DNA of 64,000 nucleotides, from assembly GCA_031216445.1 (NCBI GenBank), contig CM062216.1, positions 6,383,501 to 6,447,500 of the forward strand. The letters are read 5' to 3'. Both the position numbers and the translations under genes were made by a program. Below, in pieces: positions 37,158 through 59,156 of the stretch. The notes beneath the pieces were generated by a model. It ran no database searches. It had not been told where the DNA came from and was given only the letters and a program-made list of their open reading frames with translations. Origin of the DNA: Lateolabrax maculatus (lineage: Eukaryota; Chordata; Actinopteri; Acropomatiformes; Lateolabracidae). How positions within the stretch are numbered: position 1 is the first letter of the stretch; each line of letters opens with the position of its first letter.

Positions 37158-38325
37158 CTGGGAAAAGATGACAAACAGCATCAACACATGTGGGTAACGG
37201 TATAGAAAAGCTTTAAAGCAGCTGTTTAAGGCAGTTAATGGATTGTGAGTTACCGTTCTCTTTCTTCCCGAAGAATTCCCAGATTTTTTCCGCTCTCTTC
37301 TCCGGTGTGTCTTCATCCTCCGGGAGGTTTTTCTGGTCGTCAGCAGGAATCATGTTGAATATTGACTGAATGAGAGTAATTATTTTTTAATGTTTATCCT
37401 AAAGGATAAAGGATTCATGTATTTTACAGTGGCTTCAGTTATTATTATTCATCAAGAAAAAATGCCAAATATTTACTGGTTCCAGTTTATCAAATCTGAC
37501 AACTTGCTGCCTTTCTTTGCATTGTACAACTATAAATTTAATAATTTGGGGTTTGAGGCTGATAAAAAAAATTTAAATCAGGAACTTAATGGAAATTATG
37601 ATGTCAGTTTGCAAATCTTTTACATTCAAGCCTTGTTATTATTCTGCTTAGAAGGATTTAAAACCATGTTACCAAGTCTACAACATTGTGGACTCTGGTG
37701 TCCATTACAGACATACATACATACATTTTTTAAGGAATGAAGGTGAAGGTAAATAGCAATACCTAAACAGAAAATAAATTAATGAAAAGACATTTTGGAA
37801 CAATAACCGTCTTGTTTATAGACATTTAACCATGTTAAAGTTGTGTTTTTTTTTTTTTTTTTTGGAAAGAGGCCAAATGGAAGTCAAAAAGTTATCAATT
37901 TCCAAATGCATATGAGACATGAGAAAAGAAGAAGATGGAAGTACCCTAACAATCTCTAGGATTTCATTTTTGCTGATGGTCCCATTCCCGTCCACATCGT
38001 ACAGGGCAAAGGCCCACTCCAGCTTCTGCAGAGTCTTTCCCCCGGATGTGAGGTGCAGAGCGACAATGTACTCCTTAAAGTCCAGAGTGCCATCTGCGTT
38101 GGTGTCAAAGCTCCTGAATACGTGCCGCGCGTACTCTGTGGGGTCTGCGTTTGGGAAGAAGCTGGCGTAGATGCCTTCAAACTGCTCCTTGCTGATCTTC
38201 CCGCTGGGGCACTCCTTCAGGAAGGACTGGTACCAGGTGCAGAGCTCGGCCTCGGAGTATTTCGTGTTGGATTTCAGATCTTCCAGGAGCTCCTTCGACA
38301 AAGCGCTGCTCTTTGTGTTCCCCAT
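37039..38325 (-). CDS. rcvrn: recoverin, photoreceptor calcium sensor, three exons
   Basis: Recoverin is a myristoylated EF-hand protein that inhibits rhodopsin kinase in rods and cones at high calcium. Exons on the minus strand: 38325-37945, 37365-37254 and 37157-37039, giving 203 aa (human 200). It starts MGNTKSSALSK, with Gly2 for N-myristoylation. EF1 is disabled by the family's Cys39-Pro40. EF2 (residues 74-85, DTNADGTLDFKE) and EF3 (110-121, DVDGNGTISKNE) have intact calcium ligands. EF4 is degenerate. The protein ends KDKLKEKKQ, a Lys-rich C-terminus typical of recoverin. Close relatives (visinin, hippocalcin) fit less well at the N-terminus, and the GAS7 neighbour supports RCVRN. It is convergent with gas7. 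Confidence 0.95.
37254..37365 (-). CDS. rcvrn: rcvrn exon 2
   Basis: Acceptor ctcattcag; encodes SIFNMIPADDQKNLPEDED then TPEKRAEKIWEFFGKKEN. The donor gtaact is in phase 1. It aligns with human AIFKMITPEDVKLLPDDENTPEKRAEKIW. Confidence 0.93.
37945..38325 (-). CDS. rcvrn: rcvrn exon 1 (myristoylation site, EF1-EF3)
   Basis: 127 codons from the ATG at 38325 to EILEIVR. The donor reads gtactt, weaker than the usual gtaagt. It is chosen because it keeps the same residue count as human between EIV and IFKMI. Read-through past it is open to 37816 but loses homology. Confidence 0.92.
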
Positions 38326-38585
38326 CCCACAAACGGACTCTCACAACCTTTTTCCTCTCCTTCTTGTCTCTCCGTCCTCTTGCTTTCCTGTGTTTGGGGT
38401 TAAAACCTCTGCCGCACTCGTTCGAGGTAGTCTGCCTTGTATTCACCCCGGCGAAGGTGCCAAATGAGATTATGGTCATCACTCCCTAAATCCAGACAGC
38501 TGTCTTGAAGATTAAGGGGATAACCACGTCACATCACTATGACACCTTTTGGGAGACACAGTTAAATGCTGGAGGTATCAGCAGA

Positions 38586-38591
38586 GGATTA
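38586..38591 (+). promoter_or_regulatory. candidate CRX/OTX-type site upstream of rcvrn
   Basis: GGATTA, the core bound by CRX/OTX homeoproteins, lies about 260 bases upstream of the rcvrn start codon. Recoverin is a photoreceptor gene, so such a site would make sense, but a six-base match is common by chance. Confidence 0.25.
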
Positions 38592-40979
38592 AACACAACA
38601 GGTGACTAACACTGTAAAGGTCAACATCTGGGAGACCCTGCAATCCCATCTGCCACACAGGCACAGCCTAACGTAACAGTTTAAGTAAAAAATCTGAAAT
38701 TCAACATTTTAACAAAACATCTCATCATCTCATCAATTGCTGTGTAGAAAAAGATATACATACTTTAAGAGTATCCATGCGTTAATATGCTGAATAATGT
38801 AATATGTAATAATTTGGAATCTATATCATAAGTACAATCTCCAAAGAGCACCGTATAATTTTAAAATTGTTTTAAATGCAGACAAAACCAAATTCAGCCT
38901 GAATTCAAGCTTGTACTGAGCGAGTGTCTATGAATACAAGTATGTGGACAAGTGTATTGATGATAACGTTTTTTTACTTTTACTTTACGATTGCGTATGT
39001 ATTTCCTTTTATCACTGGTTTTCTTAGCTTCTGTAATCATCGCTATCTACTACTGTAATGTTCTATTGTTCTTCTTTTGTTTGTTTTATATTTTTTATTG
39101 TTTGTTTTTATGATGTAAACACTTGTAAAAGATGGATTCTGTTCCTCAACGCGTTGTAAATAAAGGTAATATAACACTGGTCTTATAGATCCAGATGACC
39201 GACAGTTGAAGGTGTGTTGAAAAAAAGACATTACCAGCACAAACAGGACAGTGAGGGATTCAGACGAGGCCGGCCGGACGCTGGGGGGTTATAGTGAAGC
39301 CGTGCGTGGGGTGGGCTGCTCCTCCACAATGGGATGAGATTATCTGTGTCTCCAGTGTAATAGTCTCAGACCAGATTACAAGACCATCTGCTGCAGTGGT
39401 GCCAAAACCCCAGCAAGTGAAGGTAATTAAAGACATGGGATGAGTAGATGTGCTGTGTAATGGCAGACTGTCTGAGTTGTAGGTAAACCATTAGTACTGA
39501 TTTGATATTAAAATTGTAAGAAAAAGGTGTTGCATGTGCCTATCCAGGGGCAGACTCTGACCGTTCTGGTGATAGAGCTCCAAACCCTTTAAATTGTTTT
39601 ATTATGTGACTGATTTAAATTATAACAACTACATCTCTGTAACATAAACACACAGGGAACTATTAGCTATTTAACCATTTGGGGCATAACTAACTTTCTA
39701 GCATATAGGGCAGCCTATATGGCACTGCATCACGCTTTCTCCACTGGAAGGGTACTGTAGAAGGCCCTGTATTACACTTTCTCAACAGGAAGGGCACCTT
39801 AGAGGGAACTGCATCACATTTTTTGTCCCCTGGTCTGTGCTACTTGCAGTGTTCAAATTTGTGAAGATGTTTATTTCATTTGCATGTGTTTTCTTCCTCA
39901 AGAGGCCACAATTTAAGTCTGGCACAATGGTAAACAAAGTGACACATTGGTCATTATAATCCTGCAGCAGACTGGAGTGTTAGTGCCAACACGTACGATT
40001 ACTTTAAAGGACAGTTAATACAAATTCATTTTGCTTTTGTTTATTTTTGGAGCGTCTCTGTCTCCAGGGCAAAAGCAGATGTTCAAATCTCACATCCGTC
40101 CATTGTACTTGTTTTTTTTCTGTGAAATTGAGTTCCCCCTGGCAGGTATATATTATGTAAAAAGGGATGAGTGAAGGAAATGTACAACAGGCTTACTACT
40201 TAATCAAGTGTAACGCTGGACTGAGTTTACATTTTTATTACATGGAAGCTAATGTTCAGAATAATCCCTTTGTATTCAGGGGAATTACTCAGAAAGATGC
40301 TGGCTGCAAGTCAAAGTGCTGCTCTCCAGTTTAAAGATGAATTTACTAGATAATGAATCAACATTTATGGGTGCAAATACTTTTCTTGCAAAGAAAGCTA
40401 AGAGTCTAAAGGTTTTTCTGTATGTCCACACACATCAGACCTCTTTTTGCTAATATGAAGTTTTGCACTATTGTTTTATTGAGATGTAGCACAAATCTGG
40501 TATCCCTGCGATCTTGAACACATACAGATAGTTAATGAGGAATAAAACATTACATTTATTTTCTTTGTCTTCATTGAATACTTTCAGGCACACCAATACT
40601 CAATATATTTTGTACATTTGGGTATGAGTGAAACTCTTTGCCACAGAGCAGTTTATTTATAAGGGTATATTACCATTAGTTCCCATTTAGAAAGTTTGTG
40701 GTGGTCTTGATGTGGTATCATTTAACATGGCTTAAAGCTCTTAGTGGACCACAGTGGACCATAGTAGGCTACATGGTTCTCAACCGGAGGACTTAAATCA
40801 GAATAATCCTGGAGTACTGTATCTCCTTAAGCTTTGATGTTTGAGTTTGCGTGACTTGTCTAACCTTTGCATTCAGTGTATTTTGGATTTGGCTCAGAGG
40901 ACGTGACACGGATGCTATGATTAATGGATATTCATGTGTTATGTCCAGGTTATGAGTACTTGTTGTTAAATAACAGTAA

Positions 40980-41530
40980 GAGTCTGCAGCCATGTTAGCA
41001 GCTCTGTGAGGCTGTGAAGGCACAGCGGTCCATTGAGCTAAATGCTAACATGCTGATGTTTAGGAGGTTTAATGTTTAATATGTCCACCATCTTAGTTTT
41101 GCATGTTGTCACGGTAACATTTGCTAATTGGCATTTAGGTAAAACTATCCAGTATTTCACAAGTAAAGCAAAAATGTGAGAACATTTTGAACATATTTTC
41201 TGTAGCAGAAATCTTTTTTTTTTTGGCTCCAAGTATGGCAATGTCGGCCCACCACTAAGGTCCAGACTGAAATGTCTATCTGACTATTGGATGGATTGAC
41301 ATGAAATTGTGACCAGCCATTCATGTTTGTCATCTAAACGATGAATCCTAATAACTTTTGCAATCCCCTGATGTTTCCTGTAACGCCACCATCAGGTTGA
41401 CATTTGTGTCAGACATGTTCACCCCATGGATGAATTGTAATGAATATGGTGAGCCCTTAACTTTTTCCCCACCATGAGGTCAGCATTTTATTTTGACCTC
41501 TGCACTTCAGCTGTTAAAATGACAACAGTA
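40980..41530. repeat. dispersed repeat family A, near-complete copy
   Basis: The left part (ctaaatgctaacatgctgat) is the reverse of tails seen elsewhere. The right part has the family phrase tattggatggattgacatga and a run resembling atgaatcctaataactttt. This is probably an old non-autonomous DNA transposon. Confidence 0.5.
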
Positions 41531-42362
41531 AACTGTCTGCAGTAAATTTCAGCTCAAACCTGAGCTGCAGAATTTTATGACGTGATGGAAAATTATAGAG
41601 AGGAAAAGACAAATGTACGAGCAGAAAGGCAGCAGAGGTTTTCTCCTAACATCTGTCATCTCCTTCACTTACTTCTGTAAGTAATTTGTCTTCATTTGCG
41701 TGGTGTAGCCCACATCAGCAGGCTATTGGATATGAAGAGATTTGCCCTGCATGCACACACACATTATGGATGGATTTTAATATTGGCCTGTACACATTAT
41801 GTCACGGGTCAGCGACTGTAAAACAGACACATGAATTTATGTCTGTGGCTGTAATTACTCTGAGATACGCTCTGACATGAAATGCAAAAAAATCAGGGAA
41901 ATGTAAACTTGTCCTGGATTATAATCTAAGATCATAGTAATCTTTTTCTTTTTTTTTTTTACTAATATGCTCAAAGGAAGCCAGGAATATAATTTGCCAT
42001 TTGTAATGGATAATATTAAACAGGCAAAGATTTGTAGAAGGGGAGGAGCGATGGGGTTGGACAAGCAGCAGAGAGTGAAGAGTGAAAGAGTCCAAATGAA
42101 GCAGGGAATAGCAAAGAGTCGTTGGACTGCCATGGGTTTCTATTCTATCTGTGGAAGAGAAGAGAATGAATCCTTCAATCGAGGTGGAAGCACGTCATTA
42201 GAAGCGGTGGAGGGATGTACAGAGTTCTCACCCAAGGAGCCCCAAACGCAACAAGATTATGAAGATTTGATATATCTGCTGGCAGGCAAAACACGGTGGC
42301 TACATATCGAAAGCCAGGATTAGTTGCCTTTTCATTTCATCTCCTCTGGCCTGGCCTCGACC

Positions 42363-53079
<10,717 letters not shown>

Positions 53080-53630
53080 AAATAGTCACTATCCCTGTCC
53101 CCGTGCCACACTGGAACAGTTTTTGAGGGTTTATTTCCTGGACCTAGATTAACTCCTGTTCCTGGATTTAAATTTCTAATACAGGAGGATATTTGTTTGT
53201 TTTGTTCCTTGCCACACATCAAATGTGTGCTTGGGAAGCCCAGATTCTTTTTCCGGAAATAATGTGACATGTTCGGCTTTGACACAACATGCATTTCATC
53301 AAATCTTTCCATGCGATATTATTCGTGGGAGGAAGGGAAGAGGGATGCAATTTCAATGTCTTCACACTAATCTGTGGCAAGCTGCAGGCTGCTGCTGCAG
53401 CACAGATCCTCCATGTCTGTTTCAACATGGGAGATCTTTTGAATTGGTTTGGCAATTTTTTTGTGTGTGTGTGGTTTTTTAAGTTGCATCAAAATTTTAC
53501 TCCTCCGTTGCTCTTGGGGACGAGGGTTGATCACCTACTAAATGAGACGGACAATGGTCGGGTGTGGGCAGAATATGATCTCAGTGAGAACATTACATTA
53601 CTAAATCATCATGGATGGATTACTGAATGC

Positions 53631-54040
53631 GCCTGATGGGTACAGGGGCCCAAGAGGTTAAGGGACGGTTAACATTTCTTGTTGGAAAGTCAAACGATTA
53701 TAGATACAAAGCAACTACAGTCTCAAAGTGACCACAAAGAGACAAAATTTCCACAAAGAGATATAAAATAACCACAAAGACACAAAAAACAAGGACAAAG
53801 ACAAACAACCGCCAACAAATGCAAAACGACCACAGATAACACAAAGACCCATGTGACATAAAACAATCGAAGACACACAAAATAACCATGAGACATTTAA
53901 CAATCACAAATACACACAAAAAAACGATCATTACGAGAAACAAAACGACTACAAATCCTGGGTCTGTGGCTGTGTTGTGTCTTTGTATCCGTGTCTTACC
54001 ACCGTATGTGTTTGCGCCCAGGGGCCCATTGTCTCATGAT
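53631..54040. repeat. minisatellite (about 18-20 base ACCACAAAGAGAC-like unit) within a repeat
   Basis: Between 53715 and 53950 degenerate units such as gaccacaaagagacaaaa and taaccacaaagacacaaaa recur about a dozen times. The flanks ggtacaggggcccaag (53640) and cgcccaggggcccattg (54015) look like element ends. Confidence 0.6.
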
Positions 54041-54725
54041 CCGTACATGTATACTATAACACATCTGATCAGAGATAATGCCTGTGGACAAAAAGTGCAT
54101 ATTGTATGGGTGCAGAGCCAACACTTTGAGTATTATAATCATGACTGTTATTCAGGAACAGATGGGATGAGCTGATTTTGTCAAGCTGTGTCTGTGCTCG
54201 GCTCATGTTAAAGCTCACGTGAGGCTGAGGAGATCAGCTGCTTGGCAGGCAAATTAACAGTATATGCGTATACAAGGACGTCTGCAAATATGCTTGAGAA
54301 ATGGTGTTGAAGCTTTCTTTCACACCTTTGATGATGCACACTCGATTCATCATTCACCATGTTTTAAGTCTGTCACTGATTGAAACTTGTATCCGATTTT
54401 AAATCAGGAATTTGCTTTTTAGTCTTCTCACTTCCCTTGACGCAGCTGCTGTCTTTGATTTATGTGACTGACACTTTTTGAAGGGGTTCTTATTGGTGTA
54501 ATGGATGTTGAACATTTTTCTAATTTGAGATATAAATCAAACACTGACAGTGCTAGAGTGAAGGGGCATGTCTGTAATAGAGAAAGACTGACATCTATTG
54601 GGACAAAAGTATATGATACACAGGCTGGGATCAACTGGGCAGGATAGCTTTGTGTTTCTAGCACAACACAGAAATGCATTTCTGTATCATTTGATCATTG
54701 AGTATACCTGGATATTGAAGATGCA

Positions 54726-54731
54726 AATAAA
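54726..54731 (+). terminator. candidate gsg1l2 polyadenylation signal
   Basis: AATAAA followed by tatgactgtgcttgtgag, a GT-rich downstream element. It lies about 1.65 kb past the gsg1l2 stop codon, with no other gene between. Confidence 0.4.
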
Positions 54732-55234
54732 ATATGACTGTGCTTGTGAGTTAATTCAATTAAAACCTTGAATACAGTCACTTCTCTTGTAGTGGCTAAT
54801 CTCTTTTCATGACGACCTGCCACCACGTTTTAGTCGAACACGGAGGTCATTTCTGCTGCTGTGGTGGCAGAACTAATCTCATTAGGTGGCGAGAATCCAA
54901 GATATACTGTGCTCGCCTAATGTGCTGATTTCATCTTAAATTTGAGGTCGCAGCTAAAGGAAAATCAGTTACAGATGAAATGGGTACATGGGGGTGTACA
55001 GGGCAACTACACATGCAGGCTTTCACTGTTGTATCAGGTTATCTTTCTACTAATACAAGTGAACATTTACGTTATCATCCAAAGTTCTTGTTCAAAATAT
55101 CCATTAGATCTTGCAGAGCTACTTCCTGGTTCGGACTTAATCCATCAAACATGCATGTTTAGCCCGAGGGCGACATCAGTCTGTTACACCACTTTGTTCC
55201 AGACCGATATATCTCTACTACATAATTGGTACAG

Positions 55235-55615
55235 ATACTCATGGTGCTCAGAGGATAAACCCTAGTAACTTTGGTGATCGTCTGACTTTTCATCCAGCGC
55301 CACCATGAAGTTCACATGTGGTTTTAAATGAAATACCTCAACAACTGTCATATGGTTTGCCATGAAATTTGGCACAAACTTTCATGTTCCCCTAACTTTT
55401 CCTCTACTGCCATCACCAGGTCAACATTGTCTTCACAGGATAGGTGAAAACTTTGACCTGCTGGTGGCACTAGAGTCAGACTAAAAGTCAGAGGATCACC
55501 AAAGTCCGTGGGATTCATCCTCTGGGGACCGTGGATGTCCGTGCAAAATGTCACAGCAATCCATCCAATAGTTGTTGAGCTGTTTCAGTCTTTGTCATCC
55601 CTTGAGCCACGCCAC
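55235..55615. repeat. dispersed repeat family A, two copies in inverted orientation
   Basis: A forward copy (about 55235-55435) is followed by a reverse copy (about 55440-55615, ending atccatccaatagttgttga). Together they could fold into a long hairpin. Confidence 0.55.
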
Positions 55616-55627
55616 CAGCATGATTAA

Positions 55628-55790
55628 AACTGCTGTTACAAGTGCAAGTCCTGTATTCAAAATCTAGTAAATGTACCGAAGTATTATTAATTAAAGTAAA
55701 AGTACTCACTATGCTGAATGGCCCTTTTCAGTGGTTTATAGAGTATATTATAGGATTGTTATCATACATTCATTGATGTTTCAGCAAAAA
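55628..55790. repeat. dispersed repeat family B, partial copy
   Basis: Contains agtcctgtattcaaaatcta, aagtaaaagtactcactatg and aatggcccttttcagt, as in the copy at 43318. Confidence 0.5.
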
Positions 55791-56851
55791 CCTCAATCAT
55801 GTCTATGCATAGTTGAGTCCTAAAAGCCTTATTTTACAGTGCAATGAGAATATTTTTTGATTTGTTGAAAACACTGTAGGCTCATGGCATGTATCTGCCA
55901 GCTATCAAATGTGCTCCACTAGGGTTAGATTTCCAGCTTAACCCTGATTCTGTAGAGGGCTTGGAAAAACACTAGCCAGGTGGGACTACAGGCACTTCCT
56001 TCAGATATAATGAATCCCTTTGAGAGGCTGCTCGTCACGCTGCACTTTAGACCCTCAGCGAAAGACTCACCGGGTACCTCCAATTTACACACCAGGCCCA
56101 CGCAGACATGCACAAAGCCATCATTTACCTGCTCCACATGGTTTACTGCCAGCTGGAGAGGCCAGGAGACATGAGGAGAACCAGCACTCTTTGATGCTAC
56201 CAGACCTTCCAGCACTAATGAGACGCTCCTGCTGGGGGAGAAGCTTGCAGGTGGATGATGCAGCGATTACAAAGTGACCGTGTGTTTACCACTAAAGCAG
56301 CGTGTTGCACATCCTGCTGGAACAAATGGCAGGTTAACGCTCACCCCAGTGTGGTTGTACTTTCATTTTTCTAGTTTTTCGACCCAAGTCTACCGCCTCC
56401 AGAAAAAAACAGAGGATAAAATGTCCACAAGCTTAGGAGAAGAAAAGATCATGTTTTAATTGTCTTTTACCCTGGCTCAATATTACATTCACTAGATTTG
56501 TTTAAAATAAAAAGTGTATGCCCAAACATTCTCCATTGATAGATATTTCAATCTGTGTTCCAACATTGAATAATTAATAAATATTACTACTTTGTGGGAA
56601 AATATAACAAAAGATTAAAAAAAATTACAATCTGATATAAAAAATAAGGATCAATTTACTAGTTTGATCAGACATTTTTTAAACATAACACTTATTATTC
56701 ATTACCATGATTTTTAGATGCTACAGATTGTACAGATCAAGTAGCTTTACATCCCGTGTTTGGCCTCCGTAGCTCTGTACATTAAAAGACACATGAGGTT
56801 GTAGTTGATTTGAGGTAACATCCCAGGTCATACTGGACCAACAGGCTGCAG

Positions 56852-56968
56852 TCAAGTGATGACAAGTTCTTTATAGCGTTGCAGCGGGTGGTCCTCGATG
56901 TATTTCTTTATATACCAACAGGAGACGTGAGCCTTGAGGTTTTCTGCAACCAGAAAGTCCATAGCAGC
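56852..56968 (-). CDS. natd1: natd1 exon 3 (C-terminus)
   Basis: Acceptor tcttttacag; encodes AAMDFLVAENLKAHVSCWYI and KKYIEDHPLQRYKELVIT, then TGA. It closely matches the family's [22 protein letters not shown]. Confidence 0.92.
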   Translation of the reverse strand, partial: AAMDFLVAENLKAHVSCWYIKKYIEDHPLQRYKELVIT

Positions 56969-57736
56969 CTGTAAAAGAAACATCAAATACATGACAACAT
57001 CAAATATGTGACTTGACGCTACGGTCTTTCAAAGCCGACTGCTGCCTGGAAACTCTTACCTGTGACAGCAGCGCAGCAACACCTTGGCCCCTGAACGTCT
57101 CGGGTACATAGGTGGACATCAGATCCACCTCCTGCTGCCCTGTGAATCTGTAGAGCAGCACTGCACAGTCATGGGACCCTGCGGACAGATGCCAAAATTA
57201 GCAAAATCAACTGTTAACTTTTAATTATTCAAGTATTTATTGAATTAACTCCAGTTTTCTAATGAAGGAGCAATTACTACCTCTTTAGTTTAATTTTAAT
57301 GTGGTGAGGGACATTGGGTGGAAATTAAACTCTGTATGAAGCCCTAAAAAGCCTTTTGGCAGCCCTAGATTAACAATACCAAACTCCCTCCAAAAACACC
57401 TTAATTTAGGTGTCCCCCACTTCCCTGCTACTACTGCGCTACTGTGGCAAACTAGACAAAAACTCTCTAAAATGTGCTTTGATTGCTGATAAATGCTGAT
57501 AATATCTATGCCGAACTTTCTAGACAGCGAGAGACAAACTGTATCAAGTAAAAGCAATTCACAATATCGGTGCAACGTTTGCCCTCGGGCAAAGGTTCAT
57601 TAAATTCACTGATTCTTCATGGAGTTTGGCCCGGCGTGCAAAAAAAACAACGACCCTGTCGATATTAAGCGGAGTACAGAGAGACCCCTGCAGCAGGACG
57701 CGTGTGTGCTCTGATGCTGAGTGAATACACTCGCTC

Positions 57737-57772
<36 letters not shown>

Positions 57773-58007
57773 GCAGGCCGCGGCCGGACCCCGGCCTCCC
57801 CCGCGGTATCCCCGGCGGCACCGGAGCGTCAGGCCCCGGCTCCCTCCGCTCACCGTCCCCGCTGCCCGGAGTGACGGTGAAGCGCCGGTTCTGTCGGTCG
57901 TGTTGCACCGTCAAACTGCAGCCGGAGCTTAGCGCGCTGACGGCGGCCGGCTGAGGGCTCAGTCGGAGAGTTAACGCGGTGAGTCTGGAGAATATTTTAA
58001 AGGCCAT
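56852..58007 (-). CDS. natd1: NATD1-like small GNAT-domain protein, three exons
   Basis: A member of the NATD1 family of minimal GNAT-fold proteins; its substrate is not established as far as I know. Exons on the minus strand: 58007-57854, 57178-57060 and 56968-56852, giving 129 aa (human about 113). The core reads LTVQHDRQNRRFTV, then CAVLLYRF, then the acetyl-CoA-binding loop RGQGVAALL (residues 81-89), then AAMDFLVAENLKAHVSCWYI and KYIEDHPLQRY. The N-terminal about 25 residues (MAFKIFSRLTALTLRLSPQ) are basic and hydrophobic with no acidic residue, resembling a mitochondrial presequence. The gene lies downstream of dhrs7c on the same strand, about 1.15 kb away. Confidence 0.88.
57060..57178 (-). 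CDS. natd1: natd1 exon 2 (GNAT core)
   Basis: Acceptor tctgtccgcag; encodes SHDCAVLLYRFTGQQEVDLM and STYVPETFRGQGVAALLSQ; donor gtaaga. RGQGVA is the R-x-x-G-x-A acetyl-CoA loop. Confidence 0.9.
57739..57770. repeat. (GT)16 microsatellite
   Basis: A pure GT run about 85 bases inside natd1 intron 1. On the transcribed strand it is a CA repeat, a sequence type known to influence splicing. Confidence 0.9.
57770..57975. promoter_or_regulatory. GC-rich, CpG-dense patch over natd1 first exon
   Basis: Dense CG dinucleotides (for example ccgcggccggacc, gcgctgacggcggccgg) stand out from AT-rich surroundings. This is consistent with a CpG-island promoter extending into exon 1. Confidence 0.6.
57854..58007 (-). 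CDS. natd1: natd1 exon 1
   Basis: ATG at 58007; 51 codons ending RRFTVTPGSGD; donor gtgagc in phase 1. The GC-rich setting suggests a CpG-island promoter. The frame continues into a (CA)n repeat beyond the donor, which is intron. Confidence 0.85.
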
Positions 58008-58062
58008 TTACACCAGAAAAGACACGTAGCGCTGGACAGCGTGTGGTGGTGGTTAGCGCCGT

Positions 58063-58079
58063 CCACCAGGGGGCGCCAG
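58063..58079 (+). promoter_or_regulatory. CTCF-type motif upstream of natd1
   Basis: CCACCAGGGGGCGCCAG matches the remembered CTCF core consensus (CCASYAGRKGGC) almost perfectly. It lies about 60 bases upstream of the natd1 start codon, at the edge of its GC-rich promoter. Occupancy is inferred, not shown. Confidence 0.6.
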
Positions 58080-58596
58080 AGAGGCAGACGAGACAATGAT
58101 TAACTCACTGACCTTCCCTTCACCTCTACAGTCCATAATTAAATAAAATGCTATTTAAATAACTTAAAAATCTGGCTTTTATTGTTTAAACAACGCACAC
58201 AACACAACCGTTAATCAGCCATGTAATTTTACCATTTAAGTGTACAAACTGTAAATGCATTACTGTATAGTCTAAAGTTTTTCACTTTACACTTCTCTAA
58301 TTTCTGAATAATTTCCTTAGAAATGTTGTTGAACTATCTTTATGATTTCGTATTAACTACAGAGGAAGCAAAAACTATTCGACCATTACTCTTCCAAAAA
58401 ATTAATCCCGATCAACTGCAAGTCTTTTAGTCAGCAAGTCAGCTGCACATGAACATACGTGAACTTTTTCTACAGGCAAGCATACAATATGAAGAGTAAA
58501 AGTTTACAATTATGTAATCTTTTCAATAATTAATGCTAAATTACATAGGCCTAGTTGTGTTCAGAAATCACCATGGAAAATATTTCTATTTGCACA

Positions 58597-58602
58597 TTTA
58601 TT
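58597..58602 (-). terminator. candidate dhrs7c polyadenylation signal
   Basis: AATAAA on the minus strand, about 555 bases past the dhrs7c stop codon. A second hexamer lies at 58178-58183, just before natd1. Confidence 0.3.
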
Positions 58603-59156
58603 TGTTTTATAAATGTTATCCACAAAGTCCAAAAATACAACAACAGATACAACATTTTCTTTAGAATTGACTCTTTTTATGTAAATGTTGCTCTCCAATT
58701 ATCATTGTTCATATGCTAACCATTAAAATATACAGAAAATCATTTTTTGTGATGAAGAAACTATGGAAAAACTGTTCACAAGTATACAAATGAAGTGTCC
58801 TTTGGATGTCATGACAACTCAAGATGGCCTGTTCGTTAACATTTAATGCAAACCTACAGAAAAACCTGCAAAATCATCATTTTTACTGTAAATTTAAGAC
58901 CATATTCCTGTCAGTACATTTAATACCAAACTTGAAATGGTTGAAAAGCAGTCTGGGGGTTCACATCTTATATGTAGCTCAAAAGATATAATGGGAAAAC
59001 AAGACAAAACATGAACACACAAACAACAGATTATTAATATGTTCCCAGAGCTTGCTGTCATTCCAGCCATCTTTGATTTTCAACATTTCCACTGATTTGT
59101 TACACCTTCACCACATGTCATAATATCCTCGGCTGTTACAGCGTACGACAGCAGCT

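Larger units (their letters stand above)
38326..42362. other. intergenic region between divergent rcvrn and gsg1l2
   Basis: It includes the rcvrn 5' region and a dispersed repeat at 40980-41530. Open frames such as 41967-42323 show no family resemblance. Confidence 0.55.
54740..56851. other. intergenic region between gsg1l2 and natd1
   Basis: It holds an inverted pair of repeat copies (55235-55615) and a fragment of another repeat (55628-55790). No GLP2R exon was recognised, although mammals carry that gene in this neighbourhood. Confidence 0.5.

Noticed and set aside
53698..53943. 81-codon minus-strand frame rich in Val, Phe and Cys
   Set aside because: It is the translation of the minisatellite and reflects the repeat unit, not a protein.
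57665..57853. Minus-strand frame with a poly-(His-Thr) run
   Set aside because: It is a reading of the (CA)n microsatellite in natd1 intron 1.
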